NCBI GenBank assembly: GCA_019916065.1
Contig: CM034242.1
Span: 9,988,879 to 10,052,878, forward strand
Reading direction: 5' to 3'
Length of the DNA stretch: 64,000 nucleotides
Origin: Vitellaria paradoxa
Lineage: Eukaryota > Streptophyta > Magnoliopsida > Ericales > Sapotaceae
This document shows, one piece after another, positions 13,642 through 26,600 of the stretch. Position 1 is the first letter of the stretch; each line of letters starts with the position of its first letter. Below the pieces are notes generated by a model, which made no database searches, had not been told where the DNA came from, and saw only the letters and a program-made list of their open reading frames with translations. The position numbers and the translations under genes were made by a program.

Positions 13642-14637
13642 TCATATGACCATGAGTTGTGGAAAGCCCAACATTGGGTGAGGAGATAACGCCGACCGCT
13701 CCGAGGCGTTAAACATACTGTTCGCGTTTTCATCCCGAACGGCCGTCCAACATGACGGCGTTAATGGACTAGTCGTCTGACTACTCACCACCGTTGAGTC
13801 ACATTCAGGTGATCTCTCCCTCTTCACCGGCTTCTGCTCCGTTCTCGCTTCAAGTTCTCTCCTCCTCTTCCCGCCGCTTCCCTTGGTGGTGACGGCGACG
13901 GAGGCCGCGGGACCGTCGTGCCATTTGCCAACTTCGAGAGGGAAGTTGAGAATCGCTTTCCTCCCTCGCATCTTGAATGCGGCTCGATCGTAGGCCTTCG
14001 CTGCTTCAAGGGCGTTGTCAAACGTCCCCAGCCAAACCCTAGACCCCCGGCGCTTGGGATCTCGGATCTCCGCCGCGAATTTCCCCCACGGCCGTTGCCG
14101 GACTCCTCTGTAGTGCACCCTCTCCTCCGTATTCGATGAACTCTGTTCGGAAACAGCCGGCTGAGCAGGCTCGCTGAACTCCAACCACTCGAACTTCTTC
14201 ACCGCAGGATTCACATCGATTTTCAGCAACGGCCTGCGATCGCCCAAGCTCGATTTGGGGCTCAAATTCACTGCTGGTTTTGGCGTGGTTAGGTCAATAA
14301 TTTGAGGTTTCGACTCAAATTCAAAGAAATCAGTTTGAATTTGCTCGAAACTCGTCGAATCGGTGAGGAAATCAAAAATATCGTCATTCTTAACTTCGTT
14401 TGAGTTCAGGTAATCGGAGATCATAGTCGTAGAGTCGCAACTCGCGGTTCGCGAAGGGAGAGAATCAGATTGAGAAGTGGAAGCCTCAGTTTCGACACCA
14501 GTCATAGTACAATCGCTCAATGTGAAGACGGAGCTGGTGTGGCTGAGGTCCGTGCCAAAGCTCGCAACGGGAGATAAATCACCGAAGAGGTGTTGTCTGA
14601 TGATCTCGAGAGCCGAGACTTCATCTTGTGTCGCCAT
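13642..14637 (-). CDS. ERF-B: group IX ethylene response factor (ERF5/ERF6-like), inverted copy
   Basis: Single exon, 331 residues. The start used is the conserved [10 protein letters not shown] methionine. An upstream in-frame ATG at 14,682 would add 15 residues from the leader and is not shared by the paralogs, so it was not chosen. The AP2/ERF domain at about 176-233 is complete; one difference from ERF-A is FDNAL in place of FDTAL. The C-terminus keeps one Ser-Pro (S318-P319). The N-terminal acidic stretch reads KNDDIFDF, as in C and D, while the AP2 part resembles A. This is the only array member on the minus strand, with its own promoter (TATATATA at 14,820-14,827) inside the inverted block. 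It should encode a working nuclear GCC-box-binding regulator. Confidence 0.94.
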   Translation of the reverse strand: MATQDEVSALEIIRQHLFGDLSPVASFGTDLSHTSSVFTLSDCTMTGVETEASTSQSDSLPSRTASCDSTTMISDYLNSNEVKNDDIFDFLTDSTSFEQIQTDFFEFESKPQIIDLTTPKPAVNLSPKSSLGDRRPLLKIDVNPAVKKFEWLEFSEPAQPAVSEQSSSNTEERVHYRGVRQRPWGKFAAEIRDPKRRGSRVWLGTFDNALEAAKAYDRAAFKMRGRKAILNFPLEVGKWHDGPAASVAVTTKGSGGKRRRELEARTEQKPVKRERSPECDSTVVSSQTTSPLTPSCWTAVRDENANSMFNASERSALSPHPMLGFPQLMVI

Positions 14638-15196
14638 TTCCGAGCTACAGAATAGGGAAAGGGGGGAATTGAGTAAGCTCAAGCTTATTTCTTCTTCTGA
14701 ATTGGTATATATCTAATGGGTAGAGAGAGAGAGAGAGTTTGGAAGAAATCTAGAGAGAGAGGAGGAGGAGTTTGAAATGGGGCGAAGAGCTGTTGAGAGT
14801 GGATGAGCGAGTGGAAAGGTATATATAGAGAAGAAAATGACGTTGGAGCGTGGGTTCTTCTTTGACGCTGTCGCGAAGCATCATTTCCCCAATTCCAAGG
14901 CAAGGACTTTCGCAAGTAGCCGTTCCTTAGATCATGACTGTTCAATCCTCTTCCAGCTTTGAATATTGAAAGTCAACGGACCCATCCAACTGCCAGCATT
15001 TAAGGCTAGCTTTTCCAATCACCTTGCATTTTTGTGGCTCGCGTTGGATAAGGTGGGAATTGTGGTTACTATTTCTAGGTTGGTTCCCCACACAAACTTT
15101 TAGGCGTTTTGCTTGTTTTTTAGGCGTTTTGCTTTTTTGTTTGTTTGTTTGGGGGATTTGAAGAAAGGATTGAATTTGTAGTCGCGTGGGATTTAT
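14638..15196 (-). promoter_or_regulatory. ERF-B promoter and 5' leader
   Basis: Colinear with the other ERF promoters: CT-rich leader, TATA box, the GATGCTTCGCGA core and a TTGACT W-box-like site within CCGTTGACTTTC. The G-box position of C and D reads CACGCG here. The region is cut at 15,196, only about 10 bases beyond that site, where the border MITE begins, so ERF-B has lost the R1 block as its upstream neighbour. Confidence 0.65.
14820..14827 (-). promoter_or_regulatory. TATA box of ERF-B
   Basis: TATATATA, at the same distance from the start codon as in ERF-A and ERF-C. Confidence 0.65.
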
Positions 15197-15362
15197 GGGT
15201 GCGTTTGAAATTTTATAAAATTGTATAAAAAATATAAAATTATAAAAATAAATGTCTCATAATTCATGTAATAAGTAAAGAATTTAAATTTTACTATTTT
15301 GTAATTTATGTTTATAGAGATTTTTAAAATTTTATTTCTTTTTTAGAGATCCAAACGGAGCC
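15197..15362 (+). mobile_element. MITE-like element, right border of the inverted ERF-B block
   Basis: About 166 bases, starting GGGTGCGTTTGAAAT and ending GAGATCCAAACGGAGCC. It is similar along its length to 6086-6245 and in the same orientation. TA follows it at 15,363-15,364, and then the R4 sequence TAATCTTGTCTACTC, which in the C-to-D module directly continues the 3' flank. Confidence 0.65.
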
Positions 15363-18300
15363 TAATCTTGTCTACTCATAGTTAATCAGTTATTTTTGGT
15401 TGACCCAGGAGAGGAGTAAATAATATATAGCCCAAAACAAATCTATCCCCGTTGAACCAATCTCTCTCTTTTTTTTTTTTTAATGCGTTTTCGGTGCAAT
15501 TCAACAAAATGTTTCCAGATTGAATTTAAATGGTCCAATTCATGAAGTAAAACTACAAAGTTTGATAACTTTTATCTCATAAATCTCATTTTAAGGGTTG
15601 GTTTGTTTCAATATAAAATACATTTTTGGATTAAACATATTTATTTATATTTTTAAAAAATATTTTCATAAAACATTAGTAAATGTATTTTTCTTAAAAA
15701 TATTTTACATTAAAACAAATAAAGAAGAGAACATTTCAGAAATAAAATGAACTTCTAGATTTAAAATTTTATTTTAATGAATTAAATGTTGCATTTGGTA
15801 CAAAAACCCATTATACCTGGAGTAAAAATTCATGTATTTGAAATTTTAAATTTGCATATATCTTTTTTAATTTAATCTGATTCTTTTCTCTCTATTTTTT
15901 CTTTATACTAAATTTTTACTCTAAACACAACCTAGAAGTTTAAACTTGTCAATGGATGCTAAAAGTTTCAATATGAGCCAGGTCTATTCTATCGTGGAAA
16001 AATGCTTAGTCTAATAGATTTGTTTTTAGTTTTCAGTTTTTAAAAAATAAAATTATTTTTAAAATTTTTAAAAATTATAAAAATATAAAAAATGTATATT
16101 CTTAAGTTTTCATTTTCTTTCACATATGTTATCACCACTTGTCACAACCATCAACCACAAATCACCACCTCCGTCGCTAGCTGCCATTCACCATCCCTGT
16201 TTCTCATCTTCAGCCACTATCTCAAGCATTGTCAACTGTCACCCCACCACCCACTACATCAGCTTCTGTTCACTACCTATGTCACTGGTCATCACCCATT
16301 ACTATCGCCAACTACTCTTTCAACATTACAATTATTAATTAACAACTAGTTTTATCAGAGGCATTTTCAAGTTTTTATTTTTTTTTCAAGAATTAATTAA
16401 ACTTTAAATTGGCACTTCTTTAATTATATCTAATTTTTAATTTACCTCTTCTAATTATTAACTCTAACACTTTGACCCCTCGTTTATTTAAAAGAGACTC
16501 TGCTTGGAAATCGTTAAAAAAATTAGATGGAACAAGATCAAGAGTCAACTTTTTTTACAATATAACTTTATTAAGATCAAAATACCCTTAAATACAAGAA
16601 AAATAGATAAAATAATACATATATATATATAAACATATAAATTTTATTCTTCTTTTACTCTTTTTATGTTTTAAAAAATTAATTTATAATAACTGTTATA
16701 AAAGAATAATTTGATTTATTAAAATAAAAATTAAACTTTAATAAATGATAATTTTTTTTAATGGCTCAAAGTGTCCTGACCAACTTGTGAGCACCTTAAC
16801 CAAACTCTGAGACCCTAGTCTTAAAAAAGCTCGAAGTAAGGATCACTAGAAAGCAAAATCTAAGATCTCATCAATTGAACTATCGCTCAAACGTTTGAGC
16901 ATCTTTGTAATTGATGATCATGTTCACCTACACATCCATACTTTGGAAACTTTTGTTATATTTTCGAAACCCTTAAGACACGACATAAGAGTATTTTTAA
17001 AAATTATAAATTAAAATCAGTCTAAGTACATATATAAAAGTGTAATACTATATCATTTAAATAATATATTATGTTTTAGATATTTTAATGCATTTTAATA
17101 TGTTTAATGAAAATATTATATAATTATCATTTCGCTAATATTTCGTTTGGATGTATTAGGAAACATAAACTTTTACGATCGCTTTGTCAAAAGAAAACGA
17201 TACTCGGTATCTCAACTCCGAAGTAAAGGGAGCCTGTTTTGAGGCATCAGCATGATGCAAGCATGCATCTTCCACGCAATCCGTTGAAGTCAGATGGTCA
17301 AAGAAAAATAAAATATATACATATATATATATAAATAATAACTTATAATCTTGTCTATTCATAAATAAGTTGTTTTTGGAAGACTTATTACGAGAGCAGT
17401 AAAAAATAAATCCTTCCCCGTTGAACCAATCCTTTTTTTTTTTTTAATGTGTTTTTTCGGTGCAATTCAACAATATGTTAATTATAAATTGAATTTAAAT
17501 GGTCCAATTCATGAAGTAAAACTACAAAGTTTGATTTCTCATAAATCTCATTTTAAGGGTTGATTTGTTTCAGTATAAAATATTTTTGGAATTAATACAT
17601 TTAAATATTTTTGGAATCAATGTATTTTTGGAATCAATACATTAAAAAATTTTTTTATAAAGCATGAATAAATTTATTTTTTTAAAAAAATATTTTACAT
17701 TAAAATAAATGGAGAAAAAAAAATGCTCCATTCGATCTTGACTATCCATATACACGGATTTTGCAATCAACCTCACATGCATGGAACTTCCCAAAAAAAA
17801 AAAACCTCACAAGCATGGACGGACAAATGTCCATATCAGTCGTTAAGGCTTTATTTGACAAAATTTTTAATTTTTAATTTTGTTTTCAGTTTTCAATTCT
17901 AAAAAAATATTTTTTAAAAAATTTTTAAAATATAAAAAATATATTTTTTTAAATTTTCATTTTCCTTTACAACCATTATAACTACTTATCACAACTATCA
18001 ACCACTGCCTTTACTCTCACAACTATCAACCACTACCTTTACTCTAGGCCGTTGGTCACTATCTCTACCCCCACCTTTGACCATAATCTCTAGCGCCGCC
18101 AACCGTCACTTCCACTACCAGCCATCACTCATTTCTAGTCACTACCACCCACCTTTGACCACAAGTTCTGGCACCACCAATTGTCGGTCAGCCACCACTT
18201 CCATTACTAGCCATCACCCGTCACAACTATCAACTAACAATTATTGTTATTAAATGTTTATGAAAATAAAAATTTAAGGACTTATTTGGTTTATTTTTTT

Positions 18301-20950
18301 ATCTTTTATTTTTTATTTATGTTTTTTATGTTCTGTTTGGAACTCATTTTTCATTTTAAGCTTTTAAAAATAAAGAAAAAGCTCAAAACGCATTTGGTCA
18401 CTTATTTTTTAAAATTTGTTTTAAAAAACAAAAAATAAGCTTACACATAAAATGAAAATGACAAAAAATCATTTTGAACGTTTTTAATTCAAAACAAGAA
18501 ATTTTCAAAATAACGAAAATAATGCATTTTCTGTTCCTTTATTTTAAGATTTTTAAAACATAAAATGAAAATAAAAAATAAAAAAATAAACTAAATACCA
18601 CCTAAAATTTAAAAAATAAAAATAAAAATAAAAATCATACAAAAATTGAAACCTGAAAATTATGTCAGGCGGATTCGCAACTGGGCCATCGTTTCCAAGC
18701 AGTTTTAAACGATGAGCACGGGGTGCGACAAAGAAAGAAAAAGACAAAACAAAGGAATTCATTTTTTTTTTTTTAACAACTTTTGTGAGAGACTGGCAAC
18801 TATTTCTCTACGGAATAGCATTATAATATTCACCAGTCAAGAATGCTATATATATATATATATATATACACACACAAACACATACAAAGCAACGTTTACA
18901 GAAACATCGCTCTCAGCATTGAACCTGGTTTGCATAAACGATCCTCCAATTAAATTAATGCTGAATTATTCTGTTTTCGTTCAAAAATAATTAAAAAATA
19001 CAAATAAAAAAAGAAGAGTGGTTGGAGCTCTGAACAGGACCAAAGACTCGCCAGTTTAATAATTCAAACCCCCTCTGTTCTTGACTGCGTCATCAATTCT
19101 TTTATAGGAATTCGTAACACAAGAGATTCTGCTGAGTGGATATCTGAGTTAACTTAATTGGACTCACATCTGAGTCACATGCAAACATAATTAAATATGT
19201 TTTAATATAACCCGCAAGCCGATCATCCCGGGTTGAAGATGTGATAAACAGTGTAAAAATACTTGGGTTCAGATCAGAAAATCTGTCTAAATATTACTGT
19301 ACTGCTAGGATATGTTCGGTTTGGATGCAAAAACTATATAGGAGAAACATAGTGAGTCAACGATAGAATTTACACAAGCAATTTCCTACTAAACATGCCT
19401 CGACTTGCTTACATATAAAACATTATATTTTACATTAGATGGGTTGAATTGAGATCAAGTTTATTTAAGTTCATCTTATTCACAAAATAAACGAACATAA
19501 ACCGGGGTTTTGACAAATCGAACTAAACCTAATTTACTCGTAAACAATTCGATTCATTTACAGATCTATTAATAATAATAGAAGATAAGTATAGAGTAAA
19601 CCCATTATATGAGTATAATATCTTACATTTTTTTTATAAAGGAATAACATTTATCCCTAAATTTATTTTTGCCTAAGATTACGTTTGTTCAACGTAAAAT
19701 ATTTTACGTTGAAAAATTTTTTTCCCGTAAAAAATTTTGCAAAAAAATTAATTCATCTTTCTATTTTTTGATGTTTGGTTCGAAACATGCTTTTTTTAAA
19801 GCATTTCTTATTAAAAAAGAACATATACAAAGGAAATACTAAGGAAGGAGACGCAGGAGTGCCCATTTTTAATTTTCCCAAAACTAATGTACAAATTAAA
19901 AAAAAATTAAGGAAGTTATTTTTGAACATTTAAAAAATATTTATTTTAAAAAAATATTCTATATAAAAATATCTTACAAAACAAATATAAAATGAATAAA
20001 ATAGTTTTGAAAGAAAAAATCATTTTACATCAAAAGAAACGAATCCTAAAGATTACTATTACATTACAAAAATACAATAAGTTTAACTTTTCACGCTTAA
20101 CACACGCTTAAACAAATAAGTTTAACTTAATGGGTGTTGCATCCTAAGCCTAAAATATTGTAGGCAGTCATTTTCAGCCAGTTACTGCTGTGTTTTCTTC
20201 TCCTTGGCATCTTCGTTGGAATTACTCAATTCCATGTTATAAAAAATATATAAAAATAATAATAATAATCATTTAATACTTAAGGATTGATTTGGGTGCC
20301 AAGAATAACTTTTAGTCTTTTTATAATTTATTTTCGTCATATATGATTTTTTATTAAATTTTTATTTTTTATAAGTTATAGTTTCTGAGCGTATTAATTG
20401 TATTTGTAAAAATAATTAAAAAAATTCACATCTATTTAAAAAAAAATAATTTTTTTAACTTTTACTCAAATGAACTTAAAGTTTTTGAATTTTTTTTCTT
20501 TACGAATACGATTAACATGCTAAAAAACTACCGCGTATAAAAAAAATTAAAATTTAATAAAAAAATCATATAAGATAAAAATAAGCTAAAAAAATAAAAG
20601 TAAGTCAGCTTTAAGGTTTTATCTAATTGGATGGATTAAATAATGAGTGCTAAATACTATGAAATAATATATGAGATTAGATATAATATGAAATTAATTT
20701 TTATATAAAAATTTTTTTTATGTTTATTTTTGTGAAATATAAAATGAAATAAAAGATGTGATTTAATATAAAATATAACATAAAATAAATATAAAACCCT
20801 AAATTTTGACCGGAATTAAATTTAGAAATTGAAAATTTATCATCCCACCACATTATGAAATGATATATATAATACACCCTATTTTGACGATTAGCAATTG
20901 AGAAATTGCTTATGCCTTTCATATTTGTATCAAATACTGAGCCTATAAGT
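15363..20950 (+). repeat. R4, R5 and R1 blocks leading to ERF-C
   Basis: No gene is visible. About 15,363-17,340 matches 24,560-26,720; 17,340-19,850 matches 26,720-30,420 and, inverted, 10,060-7,375; 19,850-20,950 matches the R1 copies. Within R4 the segment with the poly-T and GTTGAACCAATC occurs twice (about 15,440 and 17,425), a small internal tandem duplication. This copy lacks the MITE at 8578, the SINE at 27,323, the TRIM-like insert at 28,411 and the solo LTR at 30,758, so it serves as the empty-site reference. Confidence 0.75.
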
Positions 20951-21452
20951 CCCACGTGACTACAAATTCAACCCTTTCTTCAAACCCCCCAAACAAACAA
21001 ACAAACAAACAAAATGCCTTAAAGTTTGTGTAGGGAAGCAACCTGGAAATAGTAACCACAATTCCCACGAGCCACAAAAATGCAAGGTGGTTGGAAAAGC
21101 TCGATGGCTCCTTTGACTTTCAATATTCAAAGCTGGAACAGGATTGAACGGTTAGGATCTACGGAACGGCTAGTTCTGAAAGTCCTTGCCTTCGAATTGG
21201 GGAAATGATGCTTCGCGTCAGCGTCGGAGAAGAACCCGCGCTCCAAGGTCATTTTCTTCTCTATATATACCTTTCCACTCACTCATCCACTCTCAACAGC
21301 TCTTCGCCCCATTTCAAACTCCTCCTCCTCTCTCTCTAGATTTCTTCCAAACTCTCTCTCTCTCTCTACCCATTAGATATATACCAATTCAGAAGAAGAA
21401 CTAAGCTTGAGCTTACTCAATTCCCCCCCTTTCCCTATTCTGTAGCTCAGAA
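20951..21452 (+). promoter_or_regulatory. ERF-C promoter and 5' leader
   Basis: Contains an intact G-box CACGTG at 20,953-20,958 (a bZIP/bHLH-binding motif by established knowledge), the W-box-like TTGACT in CCTTTGACTTTC, the ATGATGCTTCGCG core and a CT-rich leader. About 20 bases between GGAAAAGCT and GATGGCTCC are missing compared with ERF-A and ERF-B. Confidence 0.65.
21262..21269 (+). promoter_or_regulatory. TATA box of ERF-C
   Basis: TATATATA, colinear with ERF-A and ERF-B. Confidence 0.65.
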
Positions 21453-22451
21453 ATGGCGACACAAGATGAAGTCTCGGCTCTCGAGATCATCAGACAACAC
21501 CTCTTCGGTGATTTATCTCCCGTTGCGAGCTTTGGCACGGACCTCAGCCACACCAGCTCCGTCTTCACATTGAGAGATCGTACTATGACTCGTGTCGAAA
21601 CTGAGGCTTCCACTTCTCAATCTGATTCTCTCCCTTCGCGAACCGACAGTTGCGACTCTACGACTATGATCTCCGATTACCTGAACTCAAACGAAGTTAA
21701 GAATGACGATATTTTCGATTTTCTCGCCGATTCGACGAGTTTCGAGCAAATTCAAACTGATTTCTTTGAATTTGAGTCGAAACCTCAAATTATTGACCTA
21801 ACCACGCCAAAACCAGCGGTGAATTTGAGCCCCAGATCAAGTTTGGGCGGCGATCGCAGGCCGTTGCTGAAAATCGATGTGAATCCTCCGGTGAAGAAGT
21901 TCCAGTGGTTGGAGTTCAGCGAGCCCGCTCAGCCGGCTGTTTCCGAACAGAGTTCATCGAATACGGAGGAGAGGGTGCACTACAGAGGAGTCCGGCAACG
22001 GCCGTGGGGAAAATTCGCGGCGGAGATCCGAGATCCCAAGCGCCGGGGGTCTAGGGTTTGGCTGGGGACGTTTGACACCGCTATTGAAGCCGCGAAGGCC
22101 TACGATCAAGCCGCATTCAAGATGCGAGGGAGGAAAGCGATTCTCAATTTCCCTCTCGAAGTTGGCAAATGGCAAGACACCCCCGCCCCCACCGTCGCTG
22201 CCACCACCAAGGACAGCGGCAGGAAGAGGAGGAGAGAACTTGAAGCGAGAACGGAGCAGAAGCCGGTGAAGAGGGAGAGATCACCTGAATGTGACTCAAC
22301 GGTGGTGAGTAGTCAGACGACTAGTCCATTAACGCCGTCATGTTGGACGGCCGTTCGGGATGAAAACGCGAACAGTATGTTTAACGCCTCGGAGCGGTCG
22401 GCGTTATCTCCTCACCGAATATTGGGCTTTCCACAACTCATGGTCATATGA
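21453..22451 (+). CDS. ERF-C: group IX ethylene response factor (ERF5/ERF6-like)
   Basis: Single exon, 332 residues, one longer than A and B because of an extra Gly in SSLGGDRR. The AP2/ERF domain at about 177-234 is complete and carries [16 protein letters not shown], as in ERF-D. The basic nuclear-signal region GRKRRRE is intact. The first two thirds resemble ERF-D ([19 protein letters not shown]), but the C-terminus resembles A and B ([17 protein letters not shown]), which suggests a mosaic. The end is [11 protein letters not shown]: one Ser-Pro (S319-P320) remains and the Pro that follows His is replaced by Arg. The start is the conserved MATQDEV methionine. Expected role: nuclear regulator binding GCC-box promoters. 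Confidence 0.94.
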   Translation: MATQDEVSALEIIRQHLFGDLSPVASFGTDLSHTSSVFTLRDRTMTRVETEASTSQSDSLPSRTDSCDSTTMISDYLNSNEVKNDDIFDFLADSTSFEQIQTDFFEFESKPQIIDLTTPKPAVNLSPRSSLGGDRRPLLKIDVNPPVKKFQWLEFSEPAQPAVSEQSSSNTEERVHYRGVRQRPWGKFAAEIRDPKRRGSRVWLGTFDTAIEAAKAYDQAAFKMRGRKAILNFPLEVGKWQDTPAPTVAATTKDSGRKRRRELEARTEQKPVKRERSPECDSTVVSSQTTSPLTPSCWTAVRDENANSMFNASERSALSPHRILGFPQLMVI

Positions 22452-22634
22452 TAAGAACTTTGGTTTTCACCAAGGACCGACGTGTCCATAATTGATTGGG
22501 GGCGGACGTCTCCGGATTGCTGGACTTTCCTCCGTGTACATTTGAATAGTTTCACTCTTTTAATTTCAAATCCTTTCAATTTCGTGATCCATTCCATCTA
22601 CTCAGATTCTTTAAAAAAAAAAAAAAAAAAATTT

Positions 22635-23644
22635 GGACCCGTCTGACAACTCTGTCATTTTTTTGTTGTTATTTTTCTGTTGTCATTTTCTATTTTTTAT
22701 TTTCTGTTACCGTTTATTTTTTCTGAATTGAAAACTGAAAATGCGTTTAGAAATGCAAGTTTGTTTACAATTATTAATTTTTTTATTTTAAAAAATATTT
22801 AATTTTATTAGTTATAAAAAATTAATAAAACTTAATAAAATATATTTTATATTAATTTAATTTAATAAATATGATTAATTAAATTAATACAGTAAATTAT
22901 TTATTAAAATCATTTAATCCAATAAATATAAAATATATTAAATTATATTATTTATTAAAAATAATTTAATAAAATATATTTCATATTAATAAATAATTAA
23001 ATTATATTAATTATTAAATTAAATTATTTATTTTTAAATTAATTAAATTCATTTAATTATTTATTAAAATAATTTAATAAAATATATTTTATAAATTAAA
23101 TTAATTAAATCATAAATAATTTAATTTAATTATGATAATTAAAAATTAATGTAATTTAATTTAATTATTTATTATTAATTATTTTATATAAATTAAGTTC
23201 ATTATTAAATTAAATAAATTAACTATGATATTTATTTCAAATAATTTAGCAATAATTAATTATTAAATTAATTTAATTTAATTTAACTTTATTATTTATT
23301 AAAAATAATTTATATTAATTTATATAATTAATTTAATTTATTGAATTTAATTATATTATTTATTAAAATAACTTATTTTAATAAAATATTTGAATAAAAT
23401 AATTTATTTTTATGTAATGTAACAAAAATAGACAAAATTTTAAAATTGACAAAATATTGGTAATAGAAAAAAAAATCAGAGTGAAAATACTTTTTTTCCG
23501 TTTACGTTTTTTGTTTATGATTTTCATTTTTTTTCGAAATAAAAAAACGTAAACAGGTTTATCAAACGTGTTTCTGTTGCGAGTTTACAAAATTTTAAAA
23601 ATATAAATAGAAAAACAGAAAACGGTAATGTTATCAAACGGGCC
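22635..23644. mobile_element. AT-rich MITE-like element (about 1 kb)
   Basis: The ends are imperfect inverted repeats: GGACCCGTCTGACAAC at the left and, reversed, GGCCCGTTTGATAAC at the right. The interior is almost pure A/T with AATTAAATTATTTATT-type repeats. It stands where ERF-A and ERF-B have about 2.2 kb of 3' flank (2,850-5,010 in the A copy). A relative with matching end regions lies at about 62,399-63,064. Confidence 0.6.
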
Positions 23645-26600
23645 TTTTTGTTTGACTTTTGGCTTAAAAATAATACCAAGACCCGACGATGAACAACAAC
23701 ACTTAATATCATTGCGTGCATGTAGTTTCAAAGTGATCTAGAAGAGCATCAAAGGCAAGGTCTTGAGATTCTAGCTCATGAACACGGAACAAATTCAAGC
23801 AGCTGTGGGTCCAAATCAATATATATAAATATATATATGTATGTATGTATATGTATATGTATATAACATTTTTATTTTATTTTACTTTTTAAAATCAAAT
23901 ATACCATTGCGTGTGTAGTTTTTTTTTTCTTTTTGAAAATGACTAAGGGTGTTTAGATTTGTTAGTGCGTGGCTTGATTAAGCCTTGGGGACCTTAAAAT
24001 TAATAATCAGGTGAGTCTCAAAGAGTTTTGTAAAAATTTAAACTAATTATCATTAGGAAGCAAATAGTTAAATTAGTAATCATTAAGAGTAAATTTAAAA
24101 TCTTATCAATTAAACTATCTCTTAAAATTGTGTATCTGCAGTTGATGATCACGTTCATTTGTACATCCCCTTTTTCAAAACTCTTGTTTGGTTTTCGAAA
24201 CATTTCCAACACAGTATAAAAATATTTTAAAAAATTTTTAAATTAAAATTAATCAACGTGTTGAATATAAAAGGGTAATACTATATCATTTAAACAATAT
24301 ATAGTGTTATAAATATTTTAATACGTTTTAATATATTTTATAAAAATATTATGTAGTTATTATTTCGTTAGTGTTTATATTAAAGAAATAGAAACAATTT
24401 TTTCAAAAAAAACAAAAGCGATAGTGTTTTGTCAAAAGAAAATGATATTCGTTCCTTCTCAACTCCCAAGTAACGTGAGCCAGGCTGAGGCATCGGCGCG
24501 ATGTATGCATGCATCTTCCATCGCTGAAGTCAAATGGTCAAAGGAAAAATATATATATAAAGTATGACAACTTGTAATCTTGTCTACTCATAATTAATAA
24601 GTTGTTTTTGGTTGACCTAGCTAGGAGAGTAGTAAATAATATATATAGCCCATAATAAATCTCTCCCGTTGAACCAATCTCTCTTTTTTTTTCTTTTTTT
24701 TTTTTAATGCGTTTTTGGTGCAATTCAACAAAATGTTTCTAGGTTGAATTTAAATGGTCCAATTCCTGAAGTAAAACTGCAAAGTTTGATAACTTTTATC
24801 TCATGAATCTCATTTTAAGGGTTGGTTTGTTTCAATATAAAATATATTTTTGGATTAAACACATTTATTTATATTTTTAAAAAATATTTACTTAAAACAT
24901 AAGTAAATGTATTTTCTTAAAAATATTTTACATTAAAACAAATAAAGAAGGGAAAATTTCAAAAATAAAATGAACTTCTAGATTTAAAATTTTATTTTAA
25001 TGAATTAAATGTTTGCATCTGGTACCAAAACCAATTACACCTAAAGTAAAAATTCATATATTTGAAATTTCAAATTTAAGCTAAAATGAAATTTAAAAAA
25101 TTACAATTAACTGAATTAAGTACCAATATACTGATGAAAGTACTTTTTATTATATTTCATTCAACCATTCAGATAAGAACGTGTGTTTAAAAAATTTTAT
25201 ATATCTTTTTTCTAATTTAATTTGCTTCTTTTCCCTCTATTTTTTTTTCATGTTAAATTTTTACTCTAAACACAACCTTAAAGTTTAAACATGTCGATGG
25301 ATGTTGAAAGTTTCAATATGAGCCAAGTCTATTCTATAGTAGAAAAATACTCAGTTTAATAAATTTGTTTCTAGTTTTCAATTTTTAAAAAAATAAAATT
25401 ATATTTAAAATTTTTAAAAATTATAAAAATATAAAAAGTGATATATTCTTAAGTTTTCATTTTCTTTCACATACGCTACCACTATTTGTCACAACCATCA
25501 ACCACAAACCACCATCTTCGTTGCGTGCTGCCAGTCACCATCTTTATTTCCGACCACCCACCACCATCTCTAACGTCGTCACCTACCACCCCATCACCCA
25601 CTGCATCTGCTTCCGATCACTACCTATGTCACTAGTCGTCACCCATAACTGTTGTCAACTATTCTTTCAACACTATAAATAACTATTTTTATCAAACATA
25701 TTTTCAAATTTTTTATTTTTTTCAAAGATTAATTATACTGACACATCTTTAACTATATCTAATTTTTAATTTATCCCTTCTAATTATTAACTCTAACACT
25801 TTGACCCCTCATTTATTTAAAAGGAATTCTATTTGAAAACCATTAAAAAAGTTAGATGGGATAAGAACAACAGTCAACCCTTTTTATAATATAATTTTAT
25901 TAAGACCAAAATACCCTCAAATACAAGAAAAATAAATAAAATAATACATATATACATACATATAAATTTTATTCTTCCCTTACCCTCTTTATCCATTACA
26001 AAAATTAATTTATAATAAATGTTATAAAAAATAATTGAATTTATTAAAATAAAAATTAAACTTTAATCAATGATAATTTTTTTAATGACTCGAGGTATCC
26101 TGACTAACTTGTGAACACCTCAACCAAACTCTTGGACCCTGCTTCTAGAAAAACTCGAATTAATGATCACTAGGAAATAAAACCTAAAATTTTACCAGCT
26201 GAATTATCTCTCAAATTGCATGCTTGTAGTTGATGATCATGTTCACCTGCACATCCCTTTTTTGGAAACTTTTGTTATGTTTTTGAAGCCCTTAAGAGAC
26301 GGCATAAAAATATTTTTTAAAATTATATATTAAAATTAGTCTAAGTATATATATATAAGTGTAATATTATGTCATTTACATAATATATTATTTTAAAATA
26401 TTATGTCTTAAATATTTTAATGCATTTTAATATATTTAATGAAAATATAATTATTATTTCACTAGTATTTCGTTTGGATGAGCTAGGAAGTATAAACTTT
26501 TACGATCAATTACCAAAAAAAAAAAAAAACTTTTACGATCGTTTTGTCAAAAGAAAACGATATTCGGTTTCTCAACTCCGAAGTAACGGAAACCTGTTTT

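Larger units (their letters stand above)
6246..15196 (-). repeat. Inverted ERF-B module
   Basis: Read on the minus strand the order is promoter, ERF-B, 3' flank (to about 10,310), R4 end, R5 (about 10,060-7,375) and R1 (about 7,375-6,246). This is exactly one module running from one promoter/R1 junction to the next. It is colinear with ERF-C plus its downstream blocks and, from 10,340 down to 6,246, with 17,156-20,960. Except for ERF-B no coding gene is visible. Insertions specific to this copy include the MITE at 8578-8708. Confidence 0.75.

Noticed and set aside
14638..14682. Upstream in-frame extension of ERF-B
   Set aside because: The 15 extra residues come from the leader, the family start MATQDEV follows, and the other paralogs have no equivalent extension.
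16092..16349. His/Pro/Ser-rich small proteins near 16.1-16.3 kb
   Set aside because: They lie in the CCACC-rich core of a repeated MITE-like element whose other copies are interrupted.
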